Shown here in pieces: positions 25,028 to 32,922 of a DNA stretch of 64,000 bases. Position 1 is the stretch's first letter. Each line of letters opens with the position of its first letter. This DNA comes from Hyphomicrobiales bacterium (GTDB taxonomy: Bacteria > Pseudomonadota > Alphaproteobacteria > Rhizobiales > Beijerinckiaceae). The stretch is taken from the NCBI GenBank assembly GCA_930633525.1, contig CAKNFP010000001.1, positions 1,838,001 to 1,902,000 of the forward strand, given 5' to 3'. The translations under genes and the position numbers were made by a program. Under the pieces are notes generated by a model, which was not told the DNA's origin, searched no databases, and was given only the letters and a program-made list of their open reading frames with translations.

Positions 25028-26296
25028 TCAGATGCCGCTGAAGATGACGGACGCATTGACGCCGCCGAAGCCGAAGCCGTTGGAGAGCGCGTAGTTGATG
25101 GGCTTGGCGCGCGCCTGCGGGCCGATCAGGTCGAGATCACCTGCAAGCGGGTCCCGCTCCTCGAGGTTGAGCGTTGGCGGCAGGATGGAATTGCGCAACG
25201 CCAGGATGCTGAAGATCGCTTCAACCGCGCCCGCCGCTCCCAGAAGATGGCCGGTCGCCGATTTGGTCGAGGAGATCGACACGTCGGCATCGGGCCCGAA
25301 GATCCGGCTGATCGCCGTGAGCTCCGCGGCGTCCCCCATTGGCGTCGAGGTCGCGTGGGCATTGATATAGCCGATCTCCGAAGGATCGATACCCGCCGCG
25401 GCAATCGCAAGCCGCATCGCGCGTTGCACGCCTTCGCCGTCGGCGGGCGCCGCCGCCATATGAAAGCCGTCCGAACTCGTGCCGTAGCCCGCGAGTTCGG
25501 CCAGTGGCCTTGCACCTCGGGCCAGCGCATGGTCCAGAGCCTCGATGACGAGCATGCCGGCGCCTTCGCCCATCACAAAGCCGTCCCGCTGGACGTCGAA
25601 AGGCCGCGAGGCGCGTTCGGGCGCATCGTTGAAATGGGTCGAGAGGGCGTGCGCGGCGGCGAAACTGCCGAGGCTGACCCGCTCGATGCAGGATTCCGCG
25701 CCTCCGCAGACGGCGACGTCAGCCTCGCCATTGGCGATGAGCCGCGCGCCGTCGCCGATGGCCTGGACGCTCGCGGCGCAGGCGGTCACCGGCGCGCCGA
25801 TGGGCCCCCGGAACCCGTGCCGGATCGAGACCTGCCCGGCCGCCAGATTGACCAGGAACGAAGGGACGGTAAAGGGCGACAACCGTCGCGGGCCCTTGGT
25901 CTGCACCGTGATCATGGCTTCGCTCATGGTCGTGAAGCCGCCGATGCCAGAGGCGATGATGGTGGCGGTGCGTTCGCGCTCATGCGCGCTGGCTGGGCGC
26001 CAGCCCGACTGGATGATCGCTTCCTCGGCCGCGGTCAACGCGAGCAGGATGAAGGGATCCATTCGCTTCTGATCCTTCGGCGCGACCACACGATCGGGAT
26101 CATGGCCCGCCTCGGGGTCCTCCGTCGTCGACGGCACGCGCCCGCCGATCTTGGCGGTGACATCATGGACCATCGAATCAGGAAGTCGCCGGATACCGGA
26201 TTGGCCAGCATTCAGCCGGCTCCAAACGGGCTCCACGCCGCAGCCAAGCGGCGACACAAGCCCAAGACCGGTAACGACGATACGGCGCTTACTCAC
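25028..26296 (-). CDS. fabF: Beta-ketoacyl-ACP synthase II
   Basis: This 422-residue condensing enzyme has the Cys-His-His triad: Cys173 (VTACAASVQAIG), His314 (NAHATSTPMGD) and His350 (SATGHLLGAAGA), plus the conserved Lys345. It ends NGFGFGGVNASVIF. It elongates acyl-ACP with malonyl-ACP in fatty acid synthesis. It is not next to acpP or fabZ, and a Cfa gene lies divergently 238 bp away, so it may be a second, lipid-remodelling copy of FabF. That is inference. Confidence 0.93.
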   Translation of the reverse strand: MSKRRIVVTGLGLVSPLGCGVEPVWSRLNAGQSGIRRLPDSMVHDVTAKIGGRVPSTTEDPEAGHDPDRVVAPKDQKRMDPFILLALTAAEEAIIQSGWRPASAHERERTATIIASGIGGFTTMSEAMITVQTKGPRRLSPFTVPSFLVNLAAGQVSIRHGFRGPIGAPVTACAASVQAIGDGARLIANGEADVAVCGGAESCIERVSLGSFAAAHALSTHFNDAPERASRPFDVQRDGFVMGEGAGMLVIEALDHALARGARPLAELAGYGTSSDGFHMAAAPADGEGVQRAMRLAIAAAGIDPSEIGYINAHATSTPMGDAAELTAISRIFGPDADVSISSTKSATGHLLGAAGAVEAIFSILALRNSILPPTLNLEERDPLAGDLDLIGPQARAKPINYALSNGFGFGGVNASVIFSGI

Positions 26297-26534
26297 TGAG
26301 AAGCCACCTCTCTACCCGGACGCATTTCGCCGTGCGGCGCGAAAACTGTAATATTCACAAATCGGGGAATGGAATAAGGCAAAGTTGATTTCCAGAGTGT
26401 TTTGCAGCCGGGAGACATCCGGGTAGCCTCCCGAGAGCCATCTCTTCCATTGAACGATGTCGAGAACGCTTGCAAGTGATTGGTTTGGCGTCAAGACTGC
26501 CGTCAAGCACGGGAGGCGTGGGAATGGAGGCTAG

Positions 26535-27764
26535 ATGCTGCTGCTGTCCAATCTTCTGACGAAATTCATCCGCAACGGGACCATGCGTCTGACCGATGCG
26601 AACGGGAGGCTGCAGGTCTTCGGCGGCAAGGGGCTGGGCCCCGACGTTCATGTCAGGCTCCATGACAAGGCGCTGCATACTAAGCTGTTTTTCAACCCCG
26701 AGCTTCACGCCGGTGAAGCCTATATGGACGGCACGCTCACTTTTGGCGAAGGCTCGACAGTCTACGATTTCCTTTATCTGTTTTCCATCAATCGCGCCGG
26801 CCTCGGTGCCCATCAGTCCCAGAAGCTGATGCGAACCCTGTGGCGCGGCCTGAAACGTCGCCAGCAGGCTAATCCCGCCAAGGTCGCAGCAGCCAATGCG
26901 CGCCATCACTACGATCTTTCAACGGATCTCTATCGTCTCTTCCTGGATGAGGGCTTGAACTATTCCTGCGCCTTCTTCGAAGACCCCGAGACCGACACGC
27001 TCGAAGAGGCCCAGAGAAACAAGCTCAAGCGTATCGCCGCCAAGCTCAAGCTCGAACCCGGCATGAGTGTCGCGGAAATCGGGTCGGGTTGGGGCTCCTT
27101 GGCCATTGAGCTGGCGAAGAGCGGCGCACGCGTCACCGCGATCAATGTCTCGCCCGAACAGCTGCGGATCGCGCGCGAGCGCGCGGCGACCGCGGGCGTC
27201 GCGGATCGCATCGAATTCCGCGAGCTCGATTATCGGGCATTGGAGGGGCGTTTCGACCGCGTGGTTTCGGTCGGGATGATGGAACATGTGGGCATCGGCC
27301 ATTTCGACGACTATTTTGCGAAGATAGCCTCGCTCTTGGGTGAGGATGGCTATGCCTTCGTCCATTGTATCGGACGCATGACGCCGCCCGGCACCACAGG
27401 GCCGTTCATTCGCAAGTACATCTTCCCGGGCGGTTATGTTCCGGCCTTGTCGGAGGTATTCGCGGCGACCGAGCGGGTGGGCATGTGGGTCGCGGACATG
27501 GAAGTGCTGCGGCTGCACTACTACTACACCATCAAGCACTGGCGCGAGCGCTTCGAGGCGCGCCGGGACGAGGCGGCGTCTCTCTACGATGAGCGCTTCT
27601 GCCGGATGTGGGAGTTTTACCTCGTTGCTGTCGAGCTCGGCTTTCTCAACGGCTCCAACATGGTGTTCCAGTTGCTGTTGTCCCAGAAGCGCGATGCGGT
27701 GCCAATCGTGCGTGACTTCATGGTCAATGAGCTGAGGACAGTCCGGGTGAGTGAATCCGGATAG
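26535..27764 (+). CDS. cfa: Cyclopropane-fatty-acyl-phospholipid synthase
   Basis: This 409-residue protein has an N-terminal lipid-binding domain (FFNPELHAGEAYMDGTL), then NARHHYDLSTDLYRLFLDEGLNYSCAFF. The SAM site is VAEIGSGWGSLAIELAKSG. The catalytic surroundings are SVGMMEHVG, FIRKYIFPGGYVPALSEV and YYYTIKHWRERF. It transfers a methylene from SAM to the double bond of membrane phospholipid acyl chains, usually in stationary phase or acid stress. GGAGG lies four bases before the ATG. The GNAT gene follows by 20 bp. Confidence 0.94.
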   Translation: MLLLSNLLTKFIRNGTMRLTDANGRLQVFGGKGLGPDVHVRLHDKALHTKLFFNPELHAGEAYMDGTLTFGEGSTVYDFLYLFSINRAGLGAHQSQKLMRTLWRGLKRRQQANPAKVAAANARHHYDLSTDLYRLFLDEGLNYSCAFFEDPETDTLEEAQRNKLKRIAAKLKLEPGMSVAEIGSGWGSLAIELAKSGARVTAINVSPEQLRIARERAATAGVADRIEFRELDYRALEGRFDRVVSVGMMEHVGIGHFDDYFAKIASLLGEDGYAFVHCIGRMTPPGTTGPFIRKYIFPGGYVPALSEVFAATERVGMWVADMEVLRLHYYYTIKHWRERFEARRDEAASLYDERFCRMWEFYLVAVELGFLNGSNMVFQLLLSQKRDAVPIVRDFMVNELRTVRVSESG

Positions 27765-27784
27765 CATGCGGCTTGGGTGCGTGG

Positions 27785-28345
27785 ATGGACGAACACCCCG
27801 CAATCGTCGTGCGACCCGCTGAAATGCCGGATGGCGAAGGCATCGCAAGCGTCCATGTCCAGGCCTGGCGGGAGACCTACACGGGGCTGATCCCCGAAGC
27901 TGTTCTGTCCGCGCTTTCCGTCAGCGACCGCGCAACAGCGTGGCGGAGTATTCTCCGCCGGGCGGAGCAGGACAAGACAGCGGCGGTCTTCGTGGCCGCG
28001 TCTGGAGGGCGGATCATTGGATTCGCGTCCGGGGATGTTCAGCGGACACCGTTCCTGCGTGATCTGGGCTTCACGGGCGAAATCGGCGCCATTTATATCC
28101 TGCAGGCGCACCAGCGGGCCGGCGCCGGCCGGGCACTCATGGCATCGGTCGCACGCGCACTCCACAGCCACGGGCATCAAGCCCTTAGCCTCTGGGTCCT
28201 TAGCAGCAACCTGCCGGCACACAGGTTCTACGAGACCCTATGCGGTCGCCGCGTCGGGGACCGGGAGGAGCGGCGGGGCGATGCAACACTCGCCGAGGTC
28301 GCTTACGGCTGGCAGGATCTGCGACCCTTGCTCGGTCGCGTGTGA
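27785..28345 (+). CDS. GNAT family N-acetyltransferase
   Basis: This 186-residue protein has the GNAT fold: IVVRPAEMPDGEGIASVHVQAWRETYTGLIPEAVL, FVAASGGRIIGFAS and GEIGAIYILQAHQRAGAGRALMASV with the Q-R-x-G-x-G/A acetyl-CoA loop. LSLWVLSSNLPAHRFYETLCGRRVG forms the last strand and helix. This N-terminal pattern is typical of small-molecule amine acetyltransferases. It lies 20 bp after cfa, probably in the same transcript. The substrate is unknown. Confidence 0.9.
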   Translation: MDEHPAIVVRPAEMPDGEGIASVHVQAWRETYTGLIPEAVLSALSVSDRATAWRSILRRAEQDKTAAVFVAASGGRIIGFASGDVQRTPFLRDLGFTGEIGAIYILQAHQRAGAGRALMASVARALHSHGHQALSLWVLSSNLPAHRFYETLCGRRVGDREERRGDATLAEVAYGWQDLRPLLGRV

Positions 28346-28382
28346 CGAAGCCGTCGCAGAATCGGCCTCAAAGGAGGTCTAG

Positions 28383-28625
28383 ATGACGGGTGCTGTGCGT
28401 AAAATCCCACGCGAAGCGGCGAAGGCTACTGTTCCAGAGGCAAGCAGCGCGGCGCGAGAGACCCGGCGCTCCCATGATCGCTGGCGGGCCTCATCGACCT
28501 TGGGAAGCCTCCGCCTGTCGCGGGGTCAGGAACGCAGTTGTTCCAGGCACTGGCCCGCGGCTTCAGCCGCCGGACGGGCGTCACCGCGAGAAATCTGGCC
28601 AGACATGACGAGGCTTCGGGTCTGA
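28383..28625 (+). CDS. Doubtful 80-residue Arg-rich reading frame with a strong ribosome site
   Basis: AAAGGAGGT lies four bases before the ATG, better than most sites in the window. The predicted protein (MTGAVRKIPREAAKATVPEA, then ARETRRSHDRW) is Arg/Ala/Ser-rich and matches no family. Its last 100 bp overlap the opposite-strand secreted protein gene. It could be a short real gene whose true frame ends early, or a decayed one. Confidence 0.3.
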   Translation: MTGAVRKIPREAAKATVPEASSAARETRRSHDRWRASSTLGSLRLSRGQERSCSRHWPAASAAGRASPREIWPDMTRLRV

Positions 28626-28822
28626 TCGGTGACCAGGCCACGCAGATCGGCTGTTCCGGGAGCCTGCGGCGCGACCTTGTTATAGATGAGCTGCGCGGAC
28701 TTTCCGAGCTTGGTTGCGCATGCCGCAGCGCCTGCTTTATCGGCGAGGGCGGACGTCATCGTCAGAGGCGAAGCGAGGGTAAGGACACATCCGACAGCGC
28801 CGGCAACGAAGTGGCGAAACAT
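28526..28822 (-). CDS. Small secreted hypothetical protein
   Basis: This 98-residue protein has a signal peptide (MFRHFVAGAVGCVLTLASPL, ending SALA). The mature domain is helical with two cysteines (AAACATKLGKSAQLIYNKVA and EAAGQCLEQLRS). AGGAG lies seven bases before the ATG. The spaced Cys pair could form a disulfide. No family name is recognised. It lies just downstream of another small secreted gene on the same strand (26-bp gap). Confidence 0.75.
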   Translation of the reverse strand: MFRHFVAGAVGCVLTLASPLTMTSALADKAGAAACATKLGKSAQLIYNKVAPQAPGTADLRGLVTDQTRSLVMSGQISRGDARPAAEAAGQCLEQLRS

Positions 28823-28848
28823 GGTCAACTCCTGAGGAAGAACGTATT

Positions 28849-29142
28849 TTAACGCACGCCGAGTCGATTGACCGGGCCGCCACGGTTGATGGCACCGCGC
28901 GGGCGCACGCCCACACCGGGAGCTCCGACGCCAACGCCCGGCCGGACACCCACACCAGGGGCTCCGACGCCGACACCGGGCCTCACACCGATCCCGGGAG
29001 CGCCGACGCCGACCGGCCGCGCAACGCAGCCCTTGGGCACGCCAACCGTCTTGCAGTAGACGACGGCTTGGCTCGGGCTCGGCAGGCCGGTCGCGGCAAC
29101 CCATGTCAGCGCGCCGATACCCGTGAGGATCCATGGTTTCAT
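28849..29142 (-). CDS. Secreted Gly/Val/Pro repeat protein
   Basis: This 97-residue protein has a signal peptide (MKPWILTGIGALTWVAATGL), then AVVYCKTVGVPKGCVARP with two cysteines. Three tandem copies of VGVGAPGVGVRPG follow, and the end is RGAINRGGPVNRLGVR. Similar small repeat proteins occur in Bradyrhizobium relatives; the function is unknown. GGGAG precedes the ATG at 29142. It probably shares a transcript with the downstream secreted protein. Confidence 0.75.
   Translation of the reverse strand: MKPWILTGIGALTWVAATGLPSPSQAVVYCKTVGVPKGCVARPVGVGAPGIGVRPGVGVGAPGVGVRPGVGVGAPGVGVRPRGAINRGGPVNRLGVR
28907..29020. repeat. Three tandem 39-bp repeats inside the Gly/Val/Pro protein gene
   Basis: Units at 28907-28945, 28946-28984 and 28985-29020 (the last slightly short) each encode the 13-residue motif. 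Copies differ mostly at synonymous positions. Such in-frame repeats can change copy number without breaking the gene. Confidence 0.75.
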
Positions 29143-29272
29143 CTGTATCTCCCTGCCGGATGAGAAGTTGCAAAGCCGGCAGTTCGCGATTGCATTGGCG
29201 GCGGTGGACAAACAATGGCAAAAATTGGTCCTATCCGTGGGCTACGCTTTGCTCGCGTGGCAAGAGGAGCCG

Positions 29273-30220
29273 ATGACGGAAAAACGGGATATCGGACAGC
29301 AACGCGTGATCGAGCCGACTGCGGCGCGTATTGCTGCGCTGAAGAGTGATCCGCAATTCACTGCCGCTGTGCTGCGCTTCGCTGAAGCGGTCGCATCGCA
29401 TTATCGCAATCGCTGGCTTCTGAACCGCCTTCTGAACGATCGTGGCCGGTTCCTGCTCGCCTTTCTGGCCCTTGATCTGCATTACAACGGCGAAGGCGAG
29501 GAGGGCCCCCCCGGGCTGACGGCTGGGAGACTCAAGGCCGCCTGCGTCACCCACGGTGTCTGCAGCGCGGGACGCGCCGGCTCGGTACTGGCCACCATGA
29601 GGCTCTTCGGGCTGCTCGCAGAAGCGCGGGGGCGTGACGGCCGCGAGCGGCTTCTCATCCCGACCGAGCGTCTTCTGACGATCCATCGCGAACGCTGGAG
29701 AAAGGTATTTGCCGCGGTTGCTGTCGTGCTGCCGGAAGGAGAGGCCGGCGCGAGCAATCTCGCGAATGAGCGGTTCATCGCAGCCTTTGTGCGCGAACTG
29801 ATGCTTCGTTTTCGCGCCGGGCTGCGGCCGCTCGACTGGGCACCCGAGCTATCGGTCTTTGCTGAGCGCGACGGCGGCATGATGATCGCGCTGCAGTTGC
29901 TCGCAGCCTATCTGGCGAAGAGCGAGGGGCTTGGCGGCCAGGCTCAGGCCGACCTGACGATCGCTGGAATCGCTCAGCGCTATTCGGTCTCACGCGCTCA
30001 TGTATTGGGCATGCTGCGCAGCGCGGAGGCCGCCGGCCTGATCCGTCGAATGCCCGACAATCGCATTCTCGTGACGCCTCAGATGGTCGACAGCTTCGAC
30101 AACTTCTTCGCCGGTATCATCCTGCTGCAAGGCGATGCGATCAGAAGCGCCTTGTCCGCGGCGGGGTCGGTGCGGCCGCGCACGGTGCCAAAATTCACGG
30201 CGGACGAGGCTCCGGCGTGA
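29273..30220 (+). CDS. Winged-helix putative transcriptional regulator
   Basis: This 315-residue soluble protein is not a named family to me. A C-terminal winged-helix segment reads LTIAGIAQRYSVSRAHVLGM, then LRSAEAAGLIRRMPDNRILVT. An earlier segment, LTAGRLKAACVTHGVCSAGR and then LATMRLFGLLAEA, looks like a second wHTH. FVRELMLRFRAGLRPLDWAPELSVF may be a dimer interface. AAGAGGAG lies five bases before the ATG at 29273. It is divergent from the Gly/Val/Pro protein gene and could control it. Confidence 0.7.
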   Translation: MTEKRDIGQQRVIEPTAARIAALKSDPQFTAAVLRFAEAVASHYRNRWLLNRLLNDRGRFLLAFLALDLHYNGEGEEGPPGLTAGRLKAACVTHGVCSAGRAGSVLATMRLFGLLAEARGRDGRERLLIPTERLLTIHRERWRKVFAAVAVVLPEGEAGASNLANERFIAAFVRELMLRFRAGLRPLDWAPELSVFAERDGGMMIALQLLAAYLAKSEGLGGQAQADLTIAGIAQRYSVSRAHVLGMLRSAEAAGLIRRMPDNRILVTPQMVDSFDNFFAGIILLQGDAIRSALSAAGSVRPRTVPKFTADEAPA

Positions 30221-30762
30221 CCGGATCAGGATCCCGCTCACGCCTCCACTCACTCGCTCCTGAGCCCCTCTCTGGTGGAATAGCGCGGTTGAGGGCGCTG
30301 GTGGACGCGGAAGCTGCGTCCCCCGGGGAGCGACAAACGCGACCGTCTTTGAGCGCGACGTCGGCGACCGCGCGCGTCGTCTCAGCGACTGTGGGCCTGA
30401 TTTCGTAGTGATTATACAAGGGGATAGGCGAGCTGGCGGGATCTGTTGTCGGGGCCTTGTAGTGGAGCCTGTCAGGTCGCCGGCATAGCCGACGCCACTG
30501 CCTCGCCGTCAACCCATCGAACGATGGCCGTCACGGGCGAAGTTTCCGGTCGCGATGACACGAAGGCGTCTTCGTTCAGATCATCGTCGCCCACTTGGCG
30601 CCTTGACCGGTGGGAGTTCGCGTATGCGATATTCGTCGATCTTCCTTGAAAGGCTGGTGACGATAACGCCACTGCCGCGCGTGAAGGCGGGCGGATTATC
30701 AATGTGAGAAGGCCTGAATGGTCATAGTGATCCTGGTCATGAGGGCAGGGCGGTTCAGGAAC

Positions 30763-30791
30763 ATCCCCCGAATCTGGTTTGGGGGATTTTT
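30763..30791 (+). terminator. Orphan intrinsic terminator
   Basis: ATCCCCC (30763-30769) pairs with GGGGGAT (30781-30787), followed by TTTTT. It is over 500 bp after the nearest plus-strand stop. Together with the next hairpin it insulates the tRNA from upstream transcription. Confidence 0.7.
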
Positions 30792-30808
30792 CGGGACTTT
30801 GTCCCGAA
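30790..30808. terminator. Second perfect hairpin after the orphan terminator
   Basis: TTCGGGAC-TTT-GTCCCGAA is a perfect 8-bp stem with a 3-base loop. It starts within the T-run of the terminator before it. Confidence 0.5.
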
Positions 30809-30903
30809 GCCCGCTCGAAGTGTCCGTTATGTTCTGTGGACACGCGAATTCGGGCTTGCGCTCCGCCGCGAAAAATCCTACGTCATCAACGCCGTCGAGG
30901 CGT

Positions 30904-30981
30904 CGGAGCGTAGCGCAGTCCGGTTAGCGCACTAGTCTGGGGGACTAGGGGTCGTGGGTTCAAATCCCGCCGCTCCGACCA
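30904..30981 (+). tRNA. tRNA-Pro (anticodon GGG)
   Basis: CGGAGCG pairs fully with CGCTCCG in the acceptor stem, and A-CCA is encoded. The anticodon stem CTAGT/ACTAG carries the loop CTGGGGG, giving GGG. The T-arm contains GGTTCAAATCC. A broken acetyltransferase gene begins a few bases beyond the 3' end. Confidence 0.95.
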
Positions 30982-30994
30982 TCGAAGCTTAATT

Positions 30995-31255
30995 AATCAA
31001 ATAGTTAGGCGAATTTTCCTGAGTTCGCTGGCCGCATAGCCAACAAAGCCACCATCCCGTTTCTCGACAGCCCAACGGGACACACCATGGTCGCGCAGCG
31101 CGAGGCGATAGCGGTCGAATTTTCGGATCGCTCTGACCTCGATCGATCGGGCCGTCGAGATCGGCCATGACCTGCGGGTCAGCGTGCATTGCCGCGAAGG
31201 CGGCGCGATGTCGATCATGCCATGGCTGGAGCTCTAGACGATGCGTTTCAATCAT
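30995..31255 (-). pseudogene. GNAT acetyltransferase remnant (frameshifted and truncated)
   Basis: The gene starts METHRLELQPWHDRHRAAFA after MI and continues MHADPQVMADLDGPIDRGQSDPK. At a T-run (31120-31123, an A-run on the coding strand) the homology jumps frame to FDRYRLALRDHGVSRWAVEK, then RDGGFVGYA. This is the expected start of a RimJ/RimL-type acetyltransferase of about 170-180 residues. One extra base breaks the frame, and the acetyl-CoA-binding C-terminal half is missing. Truncation occurs just outside the tRNA-Pro 3' end, which suggests integration or excision at the tRNA removed it. Confidence 0.75.
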
Positions 31256-31438
31256 GGGCTTGAAGTTGCGGCCGTGCGCTGGAAAGCGCTATCTACGGGT
31301 TGATTGCAGCAGGCCGTTGAACACGCCCGCAAACCCATCCTCAAACTTTCCGCGAACCGGCAGAGGCCCGGGTCGGTGCGCGATCAGCGGTGATCTGCCC
31401 TGTCGGAAGACAGGGCGGCGACGGCCGGGGGCTGTCTT

Positions 31439-31882
31439 TTACTTATCCCGGACCAGAAGCCCGCAAGCCACGGCAATATCGGTCGGCGTGACATGCGTAT
31501 AGCAATAATCCAATGTATTGGAATCCACGACAGTACCTCTGAATGTACCATCTTTATCGGCCATGGCGAAGTGCTTGCCATCTACGGAGAGTGCACCGAT
31601 CAGCGTCTCCGACACCTTTTCCGATGACAAGGAACCCCAGAAGGTTCTGCCTTCCTGCCCGTCGATCCGGAAGACGAATTTCGAGTTATGTCTTTTGAGC
31701 CCCTCTTGCCCCGGGATCGCCGAGGTTCCACTTTCGTGGTGTCGGCTCGGCCCGTCCACAATGTGAGCGCCTTGTGAGGGGGTCCATATCCCCTTCACAT
31801 TCAACACCTCCTGCGCGATAGCGCTTGCGCCGCCAGCAAGCAGGCCCATAACCCCGCCGATTACATACATGTGTTTTTTCAT
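31439..31882 (-). CDS. Secreted hypothetical protein
   Basis: This 147-residue protein has a signal peptide (MKKHMYVIGGVMGLLAGGAS, ending AIA). The mature domain is probably a small beta-barrel (VLNVKGIWTPSQGAHIVDGP, KFVFRIDGQEGRTFWGSLSS, LIGALSVDGKHFAMADKDGT) and ends YCYTHVTPTDIAVACGLLVR. GGGAGG precedes the ATG at 31882. No family is assigned. It stands alone, with AT-rich DNA upstream. Confidence 0.72.
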   Translation of the reverse strand: MKKHMYVIGGVMGLLAGGASAIAQEVLNVKGIWTPSQGAHIVDGPSRHHESGTSAIPGQEGLKRHNSKFVFRIDGQEGRTFWGSLSSEKVSETLIGALSVDGKHFAMADKDGTFRGTVVDSNTLDYCYTHVTPTDIAVACGLLVRDK

Positions 31883-32483
31883 TACCAGCCTCCCATCCTT
31901 CGACCGGACTTTAGCGGGGATGAGGGAGAGCTGTATAGGGCTCGTGAGGTGCTGTTTTACCGTCCAGCCAGGGCATGTTTGAGGTGATGTGCAAGCTCTT
32001 GTGTCGCAATGGATAGGATTATTGGTCAAATAATGAAGACAATTAAAATAAAATTATCACGAGTATTGAGTATTTATCCTTTCCATGTCGCCTGATAAAT
32101 GATCTCGCAAAGTAAATTAAGTCCCGTGTGATAGATTTATAGGGGCGCCTGCTGGGGCGTCTCTTCCGCATCATCAGTTGGCCCTATCGTTATGCGGCCA
32201 ACAGGACGGCGACGCGCCAATGCTTCGGCCGCGATACAGACGCCCGTGCCCGGCGGAGCCGGGGCGCCCGCTGGATATGAACAGCGGGGCGGGCTGCTGC
32301 CGTCATTCGGTAGCCTGGATCACGCGGCGCGTTTGGGGAGGTCTGCGAGAACCGGCTGGTGGTCGATGACCCTGTATGGATATGCTCGCATCCATGGCGC
32401 CTTGTTGCTTGGAACAATAGATCGAGCAGCGCATTACCGTAGTGCCGAAACTGCCAAGCTTCGGATGGATAGGAGGACGATCG
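31883..32483. other. Divergent promoter region without a recognised gene
   Basis: These 601 bp include an unusually AT-rich patch at about 32020-32110, unlike its surroundings. No protein gene or RNA can be supported. The patch may be a promoter or nucleoid-protein binding region serving the divergent flanking genes. Confidence 0.45.
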
Positions 32484-32741
32484 ATGGAAAACGAAGCCGC
32501 AACTGTGGGCTGGATCGCAGCCATAATCATAGGCGGCCTTGCTGGCTGGCTCGCGGAACAGTTCATGAAAAGCCAAATGGGCCTGCTCGGCAACATCATC
32601 CTCGGTATTGTTGGCGCTGTTGTTGCCAATTTTCTCCTTGGTCTCGTTGGTGTTGCGCTCGGTGGATGGCTCGGATACCTGATCGCTGGCTTCATCGGCG
32701 CCTGCATCCTGATTGCAATCGGCCGTGTCGTAAGGCGTTAG
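32484..32741 (+). CDS. GlsB/YeaQ/YmgE family stress-response membrane protein
   Basis: This 85-residue protein of three helices has the transglycosylase-associated-protein pattern: GWIAAIIIGGLAGWLAEQFM, GLLGNIILGIVGAVVANFLL and GWLGYLIAGFIGACILIAIGRVV. Family members are inner-membrane proteins induced by general stress. AGGAGG lies six bases before the ATG at 32484. An HdeD-type gene follows, suggesting a small envelope-stress cluster. Confidence 0.9.
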   Translation: MENEAATVGWIAAIIIGGLAGWLAEQFMKSQMGLLGNIILGIVGAVVANFLLGLVGVALGGWLGYLIAGFIGACILIAIGRVVRR

Positions 32742-32844
32742 CCGCGTCTCAGGCGGCGTAATCGGGGGCGGCGTTCGGTGGTACCGTCAACGCCGCCTCG
32801 TAGTCCGATTGGGTTATGTCTGTCCCTGTTGGGGCCTGCGAAGT

Positions 32845-32863
32845 TTTGATCTGATTGATCAAA
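32845..32863. promoter_or_regulatory. Inverted repeat upstream of hdeD
   Basis: TTTGATC (32845-32851) and GATCAAA (32857-32863) flank TGATT. The site is about 60 bp before the hdeD start and could be an operator. Confidence 0.45.
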
Positions 32864-32922
32864 CTACTCCTACGAACTATCCTCGCGCGGATTCGCAGTC
32901 GTCATGAGACAAGGGGGCCGAC

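Larger units (their letters stand above)
30221..30903. other. 683-bp region without a protein gene, containing orphan terminator hairpins
   Basis: No frame here has a convincing start or family motif. Near the right end is an intrinsic terminator followed at once by a second perfect hairpin (listed separately), about 95 bp before the tRNA-Pro. A terminator this far from any plus-strand gene may belong to an unannotated small RNA. Confidence 0.5.

Noticed and set aside
28907..29020. Possible CRISPR-like array
   Set aside because: The repeats abut without spacers, are in frame and encode an amino-acid repeat, so they are a coding minisatellite.
30472..30843. Minus-strand 123-codon frame near tRNA-Pro
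   Set aside because: It has no ribosome site, spans the strong terminator hairpins and matches no family.
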